Source: Oegoconia quadripuncta
Lineage: Eukaryota; Arthropoda; Insecta; Lepidoptera; Autostichidae
NCBI GenBank assembly: GCA_949316235.1
Contig: OX438741.1
Span: 11,223,124 to 11,287,123 of the forward strand
DNA: 64,000 nt
Reading direction: 5' to 3'
Shown here: positions 21,853 to 33,738 of the stretch, piece after piece
Position numbering within the stretch: position 1 is the first letter of the stretch
How the letters are laid out: each line of letters opens with the position of its first letter
Program-made: the position numbers and the translations under genes
Notes under the pieces: model-generated
What the model saw: the letters and a program-made list of their open reading frames with translations, nothing else
Database searches by the model: none
What the model was told of the DNA's origin: nothing

Positions 21853-22590
21853 CAATCAATCAATCAATCAAATAATTTATTTGTTGATACACAGGTAAAA
21901 TACAATAAAGTGATGTTACATAGAAAACTGACAGACCGCTGTGATCCCCACATTGGCATACAAAACAATTTTTCTACATACTATTATACTAATTACTTAA
22001 ACTACACCAAAGATGGAAAAATTGTATTAAATCATTTATGTCATATTAATAATGTCATCATGTCATATTATAATTAGGTAGGTATGTATATGGCAACAAA
22101 AATATAAAACCTTTATATAGCAATGATAGTCAAATTTGAACTTTTTATTTATCCGTAATCTAGCCAGAAACAATTTATACGAATTTGTCATTCAAAAATT
22201 CTTTGATAGTATAATACGTTTTATCGATTAAAAATTTATATAATACGTTATTAAATATATTTAAATCGCCCGAATCTCTAATAGATTAGATTAGATATCT
22301 TGTTGTATATAATTGGAGCCATCGCAAAAATGCTATTTCTGAAAAGGGCAGTTTTACAGATTACTAGACACAACTGGTCCCGTCGACGTTCACGTCTTAC
22401 ATGCTCGAAATGTTTAGGATTAGATCGAACAAAAATTGCAGTTTCGTAAATATAAATTGAAGGTACTGTTAGCAGATTCAGTTGCTTAAAAAAGGGTTTG
22501 CAAGAGTCTGTTCGTCGTAAATTGCAAAGGGCTCGTATGCACCGCTTTTGAGCTTTAAATACAGACTCGTTATCAGTCATTACTAAAACT
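21853..22590 (-). pseudogene. 5'-truncated CR1-like LINE (ORF2 C-terminus and 3' UTR)
   Basis: The minus strand encodes, at 22580-22278, QKRCIRALCNLRRTDSCKPF and FKQLNLLTVPSIYIYETAIF, typical of the C-terminal part of CR1/Jockey-superfamily ORF2. A 3' UTR follows with AATAAATTATTTGATTG and an (ATTG)n tail at 21853-21870. Reverse transcriptase and endonuclease parts are absent. Confidence 0.75.
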
Positions 22591-22624
22591 ACACTACTAC
22601 TATTTTCCTAAAACTACAACTAAA

Positions 22625-22746
22625 TATCTTTCTAACAGTAAGGACACCAGTTTGCATGTACAGTTTTGCTGTAGAGAATCTGTATGGCTTAATATTTATT
22701 TTTAGCCATACAGATTAGAAAGTTATGTCCTTACAGTTAGAAAGTT
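22625..22746. mobile_element. Small foldback element
   Basis: Outer arms CTTTCTAACAGTAAGGACA and, in complement, CTTTCTAACTGTAAGGACA. An inner pair AATCTGTATGGCT / AGCCATACAGATT flanks an AT-rich loop. Confidence 0.7.
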
Positions 22747-22849
22747 ATTTATCTTGCACACCATCCTTAGAGTCCATAAAACGTTAATGTTTAATCCTGC
22801 ACTTCTTCTCAGACGACTAAATTACCGGGTAGCACATGAGATTGCAGTA

Positions 22850-23402
22850 CATACCACCTATGCTCAAAGATAATTTGTAACACTCTCCACATACCTATAC
22901 GATCGCGTAAACAATGAAACAAATATTTATTTGGAAACCTTCCGGGAATGTAAAACTACATTGGATGATTGGCTCAAAACTAAAATGTATGACCAAATCG
23001 AAGCTCTAATAAAAATAGGACAGTAAACTCATTCCGGGTGTAAAATTCATCAATTATTAACGCTGTATATGTACATATAAATAGATAAATGAAAGAAGAT
23101 CACACACATACACACACCCTTACACACCCACTTACACAAACACATCCATCCACACAAACACACCCATCCACACAAACACACCTATCCACACAAACACACC
23201 CATTCACACAAACACACTCATCCACACAAACACGCACTCATCCATTCCCATGGGCACATTTTCTTTTATTTTTATTTACTGATAAAAATGTAATCCATTT
23301 ACTAGCGGCGGGACTACTAACACAAGTACACTTTACTTACAAGTAGCCCCAACACTGGATGTTGTAAAAATATTATCTAGTAAATAAATGTATTTTTTTT
23401 TT
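22850..23402 (+). pseudogene. LINE ORF2 tail and 3' UTR
   Basis: The + strand encodes VNNETNIYLETFRECKTTLD and DWLKTKMYDQIEALIKIGQ before TAA at 23024, the kind of ORF2 tail seen in CR1-like elements. Its 3' UTR contains an 18-bp minisatellite and ends AATAAATGTATTTTTTTTTT. Confidence 0.6.
23117..23246 (+). repeat. 18-bp minisatellite (ACACCCATCCACACAAAC)n
   Basis: About seven units of 18 bp (some 12-bp variants), translating as a THPSTQ-type six-residue repeat in one frame. It lies in the presumed 3' UTR of the LINE fragment, so the translation is not meaningful. Confidence 0.85.
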
Positions 23403-23404
23403 GA

Positions 23405-23500
23405 ATAACTCCTAAACTACAGTGGCAACTATTTTTCCTTGGGGCACTAATTAAGCAGACCTTTTTGACATTATGAAAATAGCTGAATTCCACTTTATGT
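23405..23500 (+). repeat. Dispersed repeat shared with 61850-61945
   Basis: Shared words CTACAGTGGCA, GGGCACTAATT, TTTGACATTA and AATAGCTGAATT in the same order. The class is unknown. Confidence 0.55.
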
Positions 23501-23525
23501 ATTCTAGTATCGTGTATTTTAGTTA

Positions 23526-23572
23526 CACACACACACACACACAGTTAGACACAGACAGACACACACACTTAG
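23526..23572. repeat. (CA)n microsatellite
   Basis: CA dinucleotide run with ACAG interruptions. Confidence 0.8.
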
Positions 23573-24599
23573 CGGTCAAACCTATAACACCGCTTTTTGA
23601 TCTTTGAAATATATGTCGGAGATGGGGGTGGGGGTTGCGAGCGACCGGGACGGTGCCAGTCGCGTGGTAAAGGGTAGCTCGGGCAATGGCGATATTATTG
23701 CAAGCTACTTAGGCGAATAGACATCGTATTCATATTCGATTATGATCATGAAACCTGAGATGGTTACTGGTGAATAGAAAACATTTGCACTCCCCTCATG
23801 CCATACAACTTGGCCCTCGCGTGCAGTCTGTGGAATTCAACCTAGCTAGTATGCAATTCCTCCTTGCTCAAATTCCATGACCAAATTATAATTAAGTAAC
23901 GACTCACCGGATTCTTCCAAGCGTCGGTGATAGTAGGTATTCAAAATCACTCTCAGTCGTTGATGTGTTCAGTGGAACTCCGATTCCTTGGAAGGCTGGT
24001 AGTAAAGTCCTTCTAATTTTCGATATACAGACCACGTCACCGCGCCGTTTCCAGCGATACCAGCGCCACCAGGTTTAGTTGCCATAGCAAACCGCGTATT
24101 ATGATAGGTCAAATATCGTTCGAATAATGAATTCCATTGCTAATTTATCACTATCTACGACATATAGTATATTTTTTTCGCATTGCATTTCTACGGCTCT
24201 GCTCCACTGTTTAGTGCATGACGTCTATTTCAGGAACGTCTAACCAGTCTATTAAACGAGTAAAGAAATTTATATTCGCTTACAAATTTTTGTTTACTTC
24301 TTTTTGATTCATAAAAGCATTAAAGTTGTCGCGTTTTGTTTTCAAATTTAAATTTTTATGAAATGAAATGGAATCACTTTATGGCTACATTTTTATTACA
24401 CTCTGGGTGGTTATAATAGTACAGTTCTTACCTACCATGAAGCTTATAGGGGACCTTTTTAGGACCCAACTTTGTTTTTTCATTCTTAGTATATTATAAA
24501 CGATATTTAGATACATTCTACAACTTATATTAATTTATTCCGTGACTGTAAAAAACAGCCCTTAAAGCATTACGTGAAACATTAAATGTCTGAAACTTG

Positions 24600-24860
24600 C
24601 AAAAAATTACACAAGGAATCCGAGCACCCCCACACCGGCCGGGTACCTATCGAGTCGTGCTGAGGGCCGCAGGGTTTCCCCCTCCACCCTGTTACCCTAG
24701 GGGGCAGGGGGAGGGACGAAACCTCTTAATTATTGTCACATATGAATTATTTTGATATTGAAGCGTGTCGTCTCGACCTCTAACGCACTCGTTAGCGTCC
24801 CTTTGGGTTTCCTTTGCGACTCCTCCAACTATATGCCGCCCTGGTAGCGAGGGAAGCTTT
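24600..24860 (+). promoter_or_regulatory. GC-rich island with CCTGGTA motif (site 7)
   Basis: Motif TATGCCGCCCTGGTAG at 24832-24847. A GC-rich block with CCACCCTGTTACCC, a near-variant, lies 140 bp upstream. Confidence 0.4.
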
Positions 24861-25539
24861 CAAAGGTCTTTTTAGTTTTAGATTAGGGATCCGCAGTGAA
24901 TGCTGAAAGCAATTTGGCGTATTTCTAAAGAAGGGTATTTTTTTATATGGCATTTGAAATTCGTCGCTAAATTGTGGGTAGTCCATTTTGTTTACATAGC
25001 TTTATGAAATTGCGCTACGGGCTGTATCCACAACACAGCACATACTGACCACGTGTCCTGATAACAGAATACTAATAGTACCGTGATACGGCTTACGATA
25101 TCGATGGTTCTTTACTCCATTGTATATTAATTTTAAATTAATTAAAATGTTGACAAAATTAAATTTTTATCTATTACTTTCCATGTCGATAATATAAGTT
25201 AAAACTCGAATATTTTTAATAGAAAAACTTTAAAAAAAATCTAAAGTATGATGAGATGACCGATTCTTATTCACCGCATAGATTAGAACGCCATATACAA
25301 ACTATATGATATTATTATAAGACATCTTTATGAACCATAAAAGAAAAATCCACAAGGTCTACATAAATTACTAGGAGGTAGTTACTATTCATTACTATAA
25401 TTTGTCGCAACTTATGGAATGCCAAAGTCCATATTTCTACAAGACTGGAAGAGCACCACAGTAGAGATAATTAATGATAACTTGCCGCACCAAACCGCAA
25501 TGTACCCAAAAAAGCAATTTCGCCTTTATGTGATGTGTT

Positions 25540-25760
25540 ATTTCGCCGCCAGTCGGCCAATTAGGCCCCCAAAACTTGCCATTCCCAAACGAGCCAACAA
25601 ACGTAATAATCCTGCCGGCCACTTCGCCTAACCTGATAGTGTACCAACTTTAATTTTCCAAATTCACCTGTCGTTTATGTAATTCGCCTCCCGCCATACA
25701 TGTGGCGCCCCCTGGTCGCCGGGGAGTCTAATGTAAGGCTGAGGGGGGCTCAGGCGACGC
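25540..25760 (+). promoter_or_regulatory. GC-rich island with CTCF-like site (site 8)
   Basis: CATGTGGCGCCCCCTGGTCG at 25699-25718. Its minus-strand core GACCAGGGGGCGC is an excellent match to the general CTCF consensus. It also resembles the CCTGGTA motif, with 3 extra bases between CATG and CCTGG. Confidence 0.45.
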
Positions 25761-26399
25761 TCACGAAAAGGAAAGGGTGGCTACGAGCAATTTTTTTCTG
25801 ATTTTTTCCCCTCCGCCCTTTTTTTCCTCGATAATACCCTAATGGTCGCTCGCTTCCTTTTCGGTGGATTTTTTCGCCGGCGAAGATCGAGACGTATTTT
25901 TTACTCGCTCGTAATTTCCTCGTTTCCTTTTGAAATGAAAAATAAACAGGCTCCGATTCTTTTATTGACACTTGATTCCGTGGAGTTGGTCCTACTAGCT
26001 AGCTTCTAGCCGCCCGCGCCGCTTTCCTCTTTGACTTACTCATGCGATATTTATATTAGTGCTGGCCATTTTATAATCGCGCAATCTTTTGCTATACGTG
26101 TATTGGTACAGTGCAACAGTGGTAACAGCGTCCTGAAAATGATTGCTCCAAGACCGAAAACACTGGGTGGAGATTTATAGGTTTCGAATTCATGTTGCCC
26201 TACCTATTTACTAAATTAACAATACTACGTACTAACACCAAATTGTTACTAACTCACTAATAAATCATGGATTGTATGATCTGAAATAAAAATTATGGTA
26301 TTATCATTATTATTATTTTCCGTTTTCTTTTTCTCATGGTTATAATACTATTTACGAGCATTGACCAAGTAAAGGGAGTTTCTTATTTATTTTAAAGTT

Positions 26400-26650
26400 C
26401 TAAATCAATACAATACAATACAAATACACTTTATTGTACAAAAGGAGGACATACATTTTACAAAACACAATACTGATAAGAGTACAATTTGTCCGTTGTC
26501 GTCAAATTGGAGCGATTTTCTAAAAATGCGACATTAAGTATTAAGTATAAGATGGCGGCTTTGTTATTGATTAAATAAAGAGAGTCAGCACGTCTCGAAA
26601 CGTAAGACCTGTTACACAAATGTAGACAGTACATTAGTTTTATTTCAACC
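26400..26650 (-). mobile_element. LINE 3' end with (ATTGT)n tail
   Basis: AATACAATACAATACAAATA then CACTTTATTGTACAAAAGG, the complement of an AATAAAGTG(TATTG)n retroelement end. It parallels the longer array at 37365-37735. Confidence 0.55.
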
Positions 26651-26689
26651 ATCGATAAATTTCGAGACCGTACCGCCCTGCATAATGCA

Positions 26690-26880
26690 TGCAGCGAAAA
26701 AGTAGGGAAAATGGAGAAAAATCGGGGAAAATCTCGCCCCCACGACGGGGATCCTTTGGTACCACCTACCAGGCTCGCAGGGGCGCGCGGAGGTTAGGAC
26801 GTCCGCTGCTAAGATTAATACGGTAGTTCGCCCGCCCGACGCCGCAGCTTTCATTAAAAATACTGGGGACCCTGATGGGT
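26690..26880 (-). promoter_or_regulatory. GC-rich island with CCTGGTA motif (site 9)
   Basis: The minus strand reads CCTGCGAGCCTGGTAG at 26766-26781, a weaker match (CCTG in place of TATG). A CCTTTGGTACC variant sits 15 bp to the left. Confidence 0.3.
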
Positions 26881-27640
26881 TAGCCGGCGTCTGCTCGAAT
26901 TAAGGACAGTATATACTATATAATAGTTACGCATACTTGCACAATATACATACAAAACGATCAATTAGTTAGTTTGAAAGTGCTACGGCGTAGCAGGGTC
27001 TACGAACGGAATTTTTTAAATATTCTGTTCGCATATTTATTACCTTGGTCAGGAGTTATCCTTTGTGTAATTAGCTAATTAGTTACAGTACAAGCTCAGG
27101 TTATTTATTATAAAATCTACTTGTATTATTAGTCGCTTAAAGTATTCTACTCCTAGCTATAAAATCAACATTTTGGTATTTCGATTTTTCGAATAGTTAA
27201 TTAAAAATTTTATTTATAGAATCCGGCAACATAACTGAATGTGTATCTTTTTATTTATATGTAATTTTTAACCAATTGTCCTTCGGGAGTAATTTGACAT
27301 TCTTTTTAATAAATCTTATGACCTGTTTACATTAAATAGCTGACTCGACCGCACAGTCAACTCGTAAACTTATGTGGCTTTTTTCTATTGAAACGTTTTT
27401 ATTCATAGGGATAACAAACATGGGGCTTAATGTGGTAAGAAATAGAGCAGAAATAGAAATCCTCTCAAGTCGAAAGCGAAGATCCACTTACGATGGCTGC
27501 TTTAATAGTATAAAGAAATAGGTGATCAGGGGGCTTTGATTAAACTTACTCACACTTACTGTACTGACATGAGGATCAGATTAGTGTACCAAGTTTCAAG
27601 AAGCAGTAGTTGAAATATTCATCGCAAGATTTGAAGTACA

Positions 27641-28031
27641 GATGAGTTTTTTCCGTAAAAAAAAAATAGGGCATTAGGTAAGTGAAATAGAAGGTGTTGA
27701 AATAGGTAGTTTTTTTTTTGCAAAAACATCATCGAATAAAGCTTGGTGTTATTCAACGGTCGTGTTTGTAGCCACATAATTACATCATTAAATTAAATAA
27801 ATAAAAATAACTTTGGAGAAAATATAAGTCCCAAATAAATTTATCATGATGGGAACCCTACGAATCCCGCCAGTCGCATATCAATCTCCGGCCGTCGCGC
27901 GCGACAATGATGGTTTTGAAAAAATTAAAAAACTTACCTATGCCAATAACTTCTATTGCACTTACCTAATGTTGTAATATATTTTATTATTTCATATTTT
28001 TTCATTACGGTAAAAAAACTCACCGGTATAC
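27641..28031. mobile_element. Long-TIR MITE, copy 1
   Basis: The right arm in complement reads ATACCGGTGAGTTTTTTTAC and the left arm reads GATGAGTTTTTTCCGTAAAA. Both continue through AGGTAAGTGAAATAGAAGG-type sequence to CAAAA(A/C)CATCAT, about 100 bp. The interior carries CGCCAGTCGCATATCAATCT, shared with copy 2 in reverse. Confidence 0.8.
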
Positions 28032-28247
28032 GGAGCGATGCTAAAACCGTTTAAAAATACGGCTTTACAAGTTTATTATCTATTTAAAGTGTTTTTTTCT
28101 CTTGAGTTTTATAATTCTTGAAAAGTACAGTGAGCGAAAAAAATATTTTACACATTGCAAGTACATCGACATTTTACAAATTATAAGTTACGTAGCCAAA
28201 AAGCTTGACAAATTGAAAAACTACAAGAAGAGGAGGAGAATGAGGAG

Positions 28248-28370
28248 GAGGGGTCCCCCAAATAAAATGAGGTTTCCGCGTCAGTACGCTTCCACCATCG
28301 GCCTCATCTTCACTTAGCCTCAAGTGTTATTGAAGTCAAGTGCTAACCCGTTGTACAGAAAAAAAAATAC
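28248..28370 (+). mobile_element. SINE family A, 3' end
   Basis: CCCCCAAATAAAATGAGGTTTC to AAGTGCTAACCCGTTGTACA and an A tail: the 3' third of family A. Confidence 0.75.
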
Positions 28371-28879
28371 TAAATTAACAAATCGAAACACAATAAACAA
28401 TAACAATGAAACGACAGCAAGATATAATGATAGTGAATACGAGTGGCAGCCTACGGTAGTGTTACGGTTGCCGTCTGTCGAGTAAGCTACTGAATGTAAA
28501 TAGGTCTGATAATTTATAAAAATTATCAAATAACTCCTGAAGGAACACCGATTAAATAATCACATGGAACGGTGGTCCACCTCTCTATTAATATGTGAAA
28601 TGATTCTTAACCCTAGGTTGCGTGGAAGAGATGATGCTTGATTCTAGTGATTAGGTCGCCGAATTGTACTGAAATTGATTTCAAGAAAATCACTTTGCTG
28701 TTCTCCTTTTAAGAAAATTTCATTAGGATCCCGTATACACATTTCATTTGGCCCGATTCTATACTTTAAAATTTTGAAAATTAGATTTTATTACAAATAT
28801 ATTAAATTGGCTAGGTACTAATAAATGAAATATAGTAACTATCGGTTAACCCTATAGTGCTGTTAATAAAAAAAAACAG

Positions 28880-29230
28880 TCGCAGAAAACGCAAAACCAC
28901 AGTTAACGCCACGTTGCGCTTAAAAGGAAAATATAAGTAATCGGGCAAAACAACGCACATGTCCGTTCGTCCGGCTCTATACTTCTTGCATGCTGTGTGG
29001 TTATTATTTCTTAGCTTCCACCCCATGTCCCCCTGGTAAGTATGCGAGCGCTAACTACTAAGCGGGCTGTTTGTAGGCAAAAAGTACGGCCCCCTTCGCT
29101 TACGCTTTTAAACCTCAAGCGTCCAGAAGCGGAGAATATGAAATTTTCGAAATGATAAAGCCGGTAAATAATAACTGCTAGTACGCCGGGCTCGCCGGCC
29201 GTCTAATGTACTGGTAGCAAAACAGTTTCT
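28880..29230 (+). promoter_or_regulatory. GC-rich island with CCTGGTA motif (site 10)
   Basis: Motif CATGTCCCCCTGGTAA at 29024-29039. The GC-rich block continues to CGGCCGTCTAATGTACTGG at ~29215; CGGGGAGTCTAATGTAAGG occurs next to site 8. Confidence 0.4.
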
Positions 29231-29379
29231 ATTTCAAATGTTTTTTAACATATTAATACATTGTAGCTGTGAAGTGTCACAGTTAGTGATGCCCCACTAG
29301 TTTTTCTAATCTTATCAAGAATTTTTTATATTCAATTATTTTAGTTTAATGCAAGGAAATTTCACATATTTGTTTGTGT

Positions 29380-29470
29380 TCTGGCTGTTTGAGATAGCAG
29401 CCAGATCTCAAATAACTTGGGGTTCTACCTTTGGCTCATCCAAGCGCTAACCTGTTATGCCTAAAATATA
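29380..29470 (+). mobile_element. SINE family A remnant, diverged
   Basis: Weak but ordered matches: TTTGAGATAGCAGCCAG, CTTGGGGTTCTACCTTTGGC, AAGCGCTAACCTGTTATGC. Confidence 0.4.
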
Positions 29471-29649
29471 ATATGAATTTAAGAAGCATTAGGTACTCAT
29501 CTACCGAACAGATGCATTTACCCAGTGGTCTGTTTTTTGTCAAAGTTAGACATCGTACGGCAAGCAGACGAAGATACAAACACACTCGCTTATGAATTTG
29601 AGCCATGTCCAGTAATTTAAATATTTATTAACTGAATCAATAATTGAAT

Positions 29650-29911
29650 CTATTTCGTGTAGTGGTTAGAGACCCTGACCGTTAGAGGTCGCGGGTTCGA
29701 ATCCCGTTAGGGGTATATGCCTGTATGATAAATACGGACATGTATACCCAATTTATGAATGTTTCATTTATAATATGTAACACAAAAGACATATATTCCT
29801 GTAGTTATCCGCTATCTGGTATCTATAATAATATAATATAATATAATAAATAAATAAAACAATATAATAAAGCCTAAGTAATAGTGTGGAAGGGGATGGC
29901 GCTGTGTATAT
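29650..29911 (+). mobile_element. SINE family C
   Basis: The tRNA-like head GTGTAGTGGTTAGAGACCCT with B-box GGGTTCGAATCCCG is well preserved; the body carries an (ATAATA)n expansion at 29822-29860, and the end block is GGATGGCGCTGTG. Confidence 0.8.
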
Positions 29912-30270
29912 ATACCGGATGAGTTTTTTATATATAGAAGTTATTGGCATAGGTGGTTTAATTTTTTTTTCAAAACTATCATCGACTCACGCGCCTGCCG
30001 GAGATTGATATGCGACTGGCGGGATTCCTAGGGTATCATGCATTTTTTAATTGGAACTCATATTTACTCCAACTTTTTTAAATTTATTTAATTTAATTTA
30101 ATTACGTAATTATGTGCAATAGGCAATATACGCGACCGTCAAATGCCACAAAGTTTTATTATATTTTATGGTTTTGAAGGGAAAAAAAATAAACTATCTA
30201 TGCCAATACCTTCTATTTCACTAACATAAAGGGCCATATTTTTTCTTACGGTAAAAAACTCACCGGTATA
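29912..30270. mobile_element. Long-TIR MITE, copy 2 (inverted relative to copy 1)
   Basis: The ends TATACCGGATGAGTTTTTTA and CTCACCGGTATA give TA-bordered terminal repeats. The inner block GATATGCGACTGGCGGGATT is the reverse complement of the block in copy 1. It follows the SINE end with no gap. Confidence 0.8.
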
Positions 30271-30599
30271 CATGCAAAAGTAAATGTCTGTTATGAAATT
30301 TGGCAGAGAGGAAGCCAAGGACCTGGTGAAGATATAGGTGACCTTTTATTCTGAGAAATACAACGATAGGATACGTAAAATAAGTCCTAATGTTTATACT
30401 AAGTAACAAACAGTAAAATGCTTTGTTAAAGCGGGGCCTTTTGTTACAGGGTATTTTGACACTTACTGAAGACCTCAACTCTCTTATTATTTAAATTGTT
30501 ATAGTAAAAAAATAAACATTGTTATTGTTTAGAGTAGAAGTAAGTGTATGGATAGGCCATAAAAAAAGGCCAATGAAGGTGAGGGAAATGATTTCAATC

Positions 30600-30760
30600 A
30601 CTTTTCTGCTATCGTTACTGGGGCAGCAGCGGGGTTCGTGTGTCTGCTTTCACATTTCCCACTCGCAACGTAAGGCGGGGTACGAAACACCCCTAACCGC
30701 CCGCTGTGCCCCTGGTACCTACACCCCGGTTTTTATTCCTTCCTGCCCGTCGAAAGTAAT
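30600..30760 (+). promoter_or_regulatory. GC-rich island with CCTGGTA motif (site 11)
   Basis: Motif GCTGTGCCCCTGGTAC at 30703-30718 within a ~150-bp GC-rich block of unique appearance. Confidence 0.4.
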
Positions 30761-31209
30761 CAATTTGCGACTTAATTAATTAGGAAAAAAGCTTTGTCGC
30801 GTTTAGCAAAGTTTAGCTTGTGGACTTTATTGCTTTTAAAAATTTTGAAATTGGTTCCATCAAAAAAAATTTCCGTTCACCAAGCATTTTTATGCCATAA
30901 ATTGCATCAGATTTCAGAGAGATCAGGAAAAATAGACACTGTTAATTAAAACATTATGGAGAGATTGTTAAGAGTTATAAATACTAACACAATTTTCCTT
31001 AAGGAAAAAAGGGAAAGGTCAAAGCGTAACCAACATTTTTATAAATAGCGCCGTCTTCTCATTTTTGCTTAGCATTGCTTTGCCTCTTTAGAATTACGTA
31101 GTTAATTTACCTTGTTTTACTTACAATCCCTTAACGATCAAAGTAAAATTATATTAATGAGTGAATCATCACATCAAATAATGCCATCAGCGGTTGCAAA
31201 CATGTTAAT

Positions 31210-31420
31210 TTAGCACTGTATAATGTGACCCAATTTCACCCCGTCTCCCCCTAATACCCGCTAGTTTCCACGCTAGCAGCTACAAATACTTTTCCTTTAG
31301 TTTCGTTTCGCCCGATCGTCGTTATCTAGTTAGCCCGGGTCGACGAGGGTCCGAAGGGTTTGGGACTAAGCACCAGGACCGCATACGTAGGTAGGAGCCT
31401 TGTGATGCCTCACACCCGCC
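31210..31420 (-). promoter_or_regulatory. GC-rich island with CCTGGTA motif (site 12)
   Basis: The minus strand reads TATGCGGTCCTGGTGC at 31370-31385. The block to its left includes AGCCCGGGTCGACGAGGG; CGCCGGGTCGACCGAG occurs in the 36.1-kb island. Confidence 0.4.
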
Positions 31421-31949
31421 AAGACTATTTATAAACGTTCGTAGTAATGCGAGAGAGGGATTGAGTTCCCGCACAGTGGAACCAATTAGAGCTGTTATGA
31501 TATCTGATATATTTTTATTATTATCGTGTTTTTTTTCGGATTAACTCATATGTTTCTTCCATATTGTTAGAATGAGAAGTAACTACACAGATGAGAGAAT
31601 TTTCGTTATACGTTAAATTTTTGAATTGGCTCGTTGCGGAATTGAACCTGGAACCGACAGCGACCTCAGGCAACCGAGCCTCCTAAATATAACTTGATCT
31701 CAATTACAGGGATCTCAGTTGTGTTACCTTAAGCTCTCTTATCTTTCACACCGGAAAACAATAATGCGGGTGAATGAAGCTTGGCTGCTGAAAAGTTAAC
31801 AGGGTGGTTAATATCCATCCAACCAGCCTCAAGGTCAATGGAAGGGCTTACAAAACGAACCTGGTAGGTTTACTTTACCAGTCGTTTAGCACAAAATATT
31901 AAAAATTATGGACCACCAACCAAAATATATTCAGCGACATCCACAATTC

Positions 31950-32220
31950 ATACTTCACCCTATGCCGAGCGACGACCCACCCTTATAAATTTTACCTTAA
32001 AAATCCGCAAATTCGGGGTAGAGGCACGGTCGCTGGACCTTTCCCGAAAAGGGTCTGCCGAAAGGGATTTGCTTTGGGATCGGGCATTCGGGTCTACACT
32101 TATACAAAATGTCCAATATGGGCGGCTCACAACCCTCCAGGGCCCTAACATACCTAGAGGCTTCAGATCCCTAAACAAAGAAGTTTGTTGCTGTCCGCTG
32201 TGATCCTGGTACGATAAACG
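31950..32220 (+). promoter_or_regulatory. GC-rich island with CCTGGTA motif (site 13)
   Basis: Motif GCTGTGATCCTGGTAC at 32197-32212. A 72-codon minus-strand open frame lies upstream (31960-32178); I see no known domain in it and do not call it. Confidence 0.35.
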
Positions 32221-32670
32221 AATGTCCGTTGAAACCTGGTTGAAAACTGACTATAGCTGGCTATGGCTGGGTACCCAGATAGAAAATGACATGTAATTAT
32301 TACGAATATGTTCAAATTATACCCAAGTCAAAGGTTTTGCAAAACATTCACATAAATAGGGTTATTTGTCTCTGGAGTGCGTCATCAGATTTTAACGAAA
32401 TTATGGAAACACCAGGTATAAAAGCTTTAAAAAATCGATTAATAGATTCGGGAGAAAAAAAATTACAGCCGAATTGAGGAACTTCCTCCTTTTTTCGAAG
32501 TCGATTATAAACGACAGATTTTATTAAAATATAAAAGGGAGAAAAGAGAAACTTTCTTAATTTAATTTCTATGAAGGTTTTGTAAATAATATTATTTTAT
32601 TTATTTCGGTAAACAATACCACAATAAGATTAAAGTATAATTGTGCCCAACACCGTTCACCACAACTTAA

Positions 32671-32818
32671 TGGTGTCAAGTCGGATGTACACCAACTAAA
32701 CTAAAACCAGTTTTAAAGTAGTACTGTCTCTTTCTCCCTGGAACAGTACGATGTGACGGCACCACTCCAAAACTGGTTTTAGTTTAGTTTAGTTGGTGTA
32801 CATCCGAATCGACACCAA
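32671..32818. mobile_element. Foldback MITE (~148 bp)
   Basis: The left arm TGGTGTCAAGTCGGATGTAC continues through ACCAACTAAACTAAAACCAG, and the right arm is its near-perfect complement with one extra TTAGT. The loop is ~40 bp. Confidence 0.85.
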
Positions 32819-33114
32819 TGTTAGCAATATGCTCAAAAATGCTTTTTATCTATACTTTTATTAATTAGTTCATACCATTGTTTCAGGTAAGAATCTTCGC
32901 TCACGTATGGTGTCCAATATTTGAGTGAGTATTGATCATCAAAATATTAATTTTCGTCGAAAAGTTTTATACTTCGTAAGTCAATGACTTATAAAGTTTT
33001 ACGCAGCCACCACAGACAATATTACTCTCCCGGAGACTGGAGTTTGATTGAAACTCGCTCATAAATTGAAAATAATTGCCTATAAGTTCAGAAACAAAAG
33101 ATCGTGATATGGAG

Positions 33115-33190
33115 ACGGCCGATTGGTGTAATGGATAGTGACCCTGTCAGCAAAACCGACGGGTGCGGGTTCGAATCCCGCGAGGGGTAA
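33115..33190 (+). mobile_element. SINE family B, tRNA-like head only
   Basis: CCGATTGGTGTAATGGATAG to GCGGGTTCGAATCCCGCGAG. It looks tRNA-like with good A and B boxes. It matches the heads of family B copies and lacks a complete acceptor stem, so I read it as a SINE head, not a tRNA gene. Confidence 0.7.
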
Positions 33191-33499
33191 GTTTGTATTA
33201 TCTTTAAGAAGCAGTTCACTATTGGAAGTTATATCAATACCAACATTTTCAATAACTCCACTGTTGCACAAAGGCCTGTCCGAAGCAACGTTTTCCTGTA
33301 ACCGCCAATCTAACAAGCACTATATTGCTGTTTATTAAGAGGGCTTATTCCGTCCTGTGACGCCCACATTGGACAAATTAAGGTTTTTTTAAATACAGAA
33401 TAAATCCAAAAAATCGCTCTAATATGCATTCAAGAAGCGTAAAACCCAAAACGATACGTAAATAGTTTTTAAGGGGGTTATTATCCAGAATTCACGATT

Positions 33500-33612
33500 A
33501 AATAATAATAAATAAATAGTTCGTTCACTTACACCAATCATCTAGTCCCAAACCAAGCAAAGCTTGTACAAATGATACTAGATAACTGATAAACATACTT
33601 AAATATTTATTA
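33500..33612 (-). mobile_element. SINE family B, tail only
   Basis: TTCACTTACACCAATCATCT to ACATACTTAAATATTTATTA; the head half is absent. It is in the opposite orientation to the head-only piece at 33115. Confidence 0.7.
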
Positions 33613-33738
33613 TTATAAAAAAAGTGACCGCTTTTATCAATAATTTGAAATTCCTGAAAATAACCGTAATTATATATATTTATGTATATTCATAAATACT
33701 TCAGACTTCTCGAGTGCAGGTCAAAGCGATTTTTTTAT

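Noticed and set aside
23089..23346. Thr/His/Pro-rich 85-codon open frame
   Set aside because: Translation of an 18-bp minisatellite in a LINE 3' UTR.
31960..32178. 72-codon GC-rich minus-strand frame
   Set aside because: Open because of GC-rich composition; no homology I recognise and no splice context.
33115..33190. tRNA-like sequence with good A and B boxes
   Set aside because: Identical in type to family B SINE heads and without a matching acceptor stem; not a tRNA gene.
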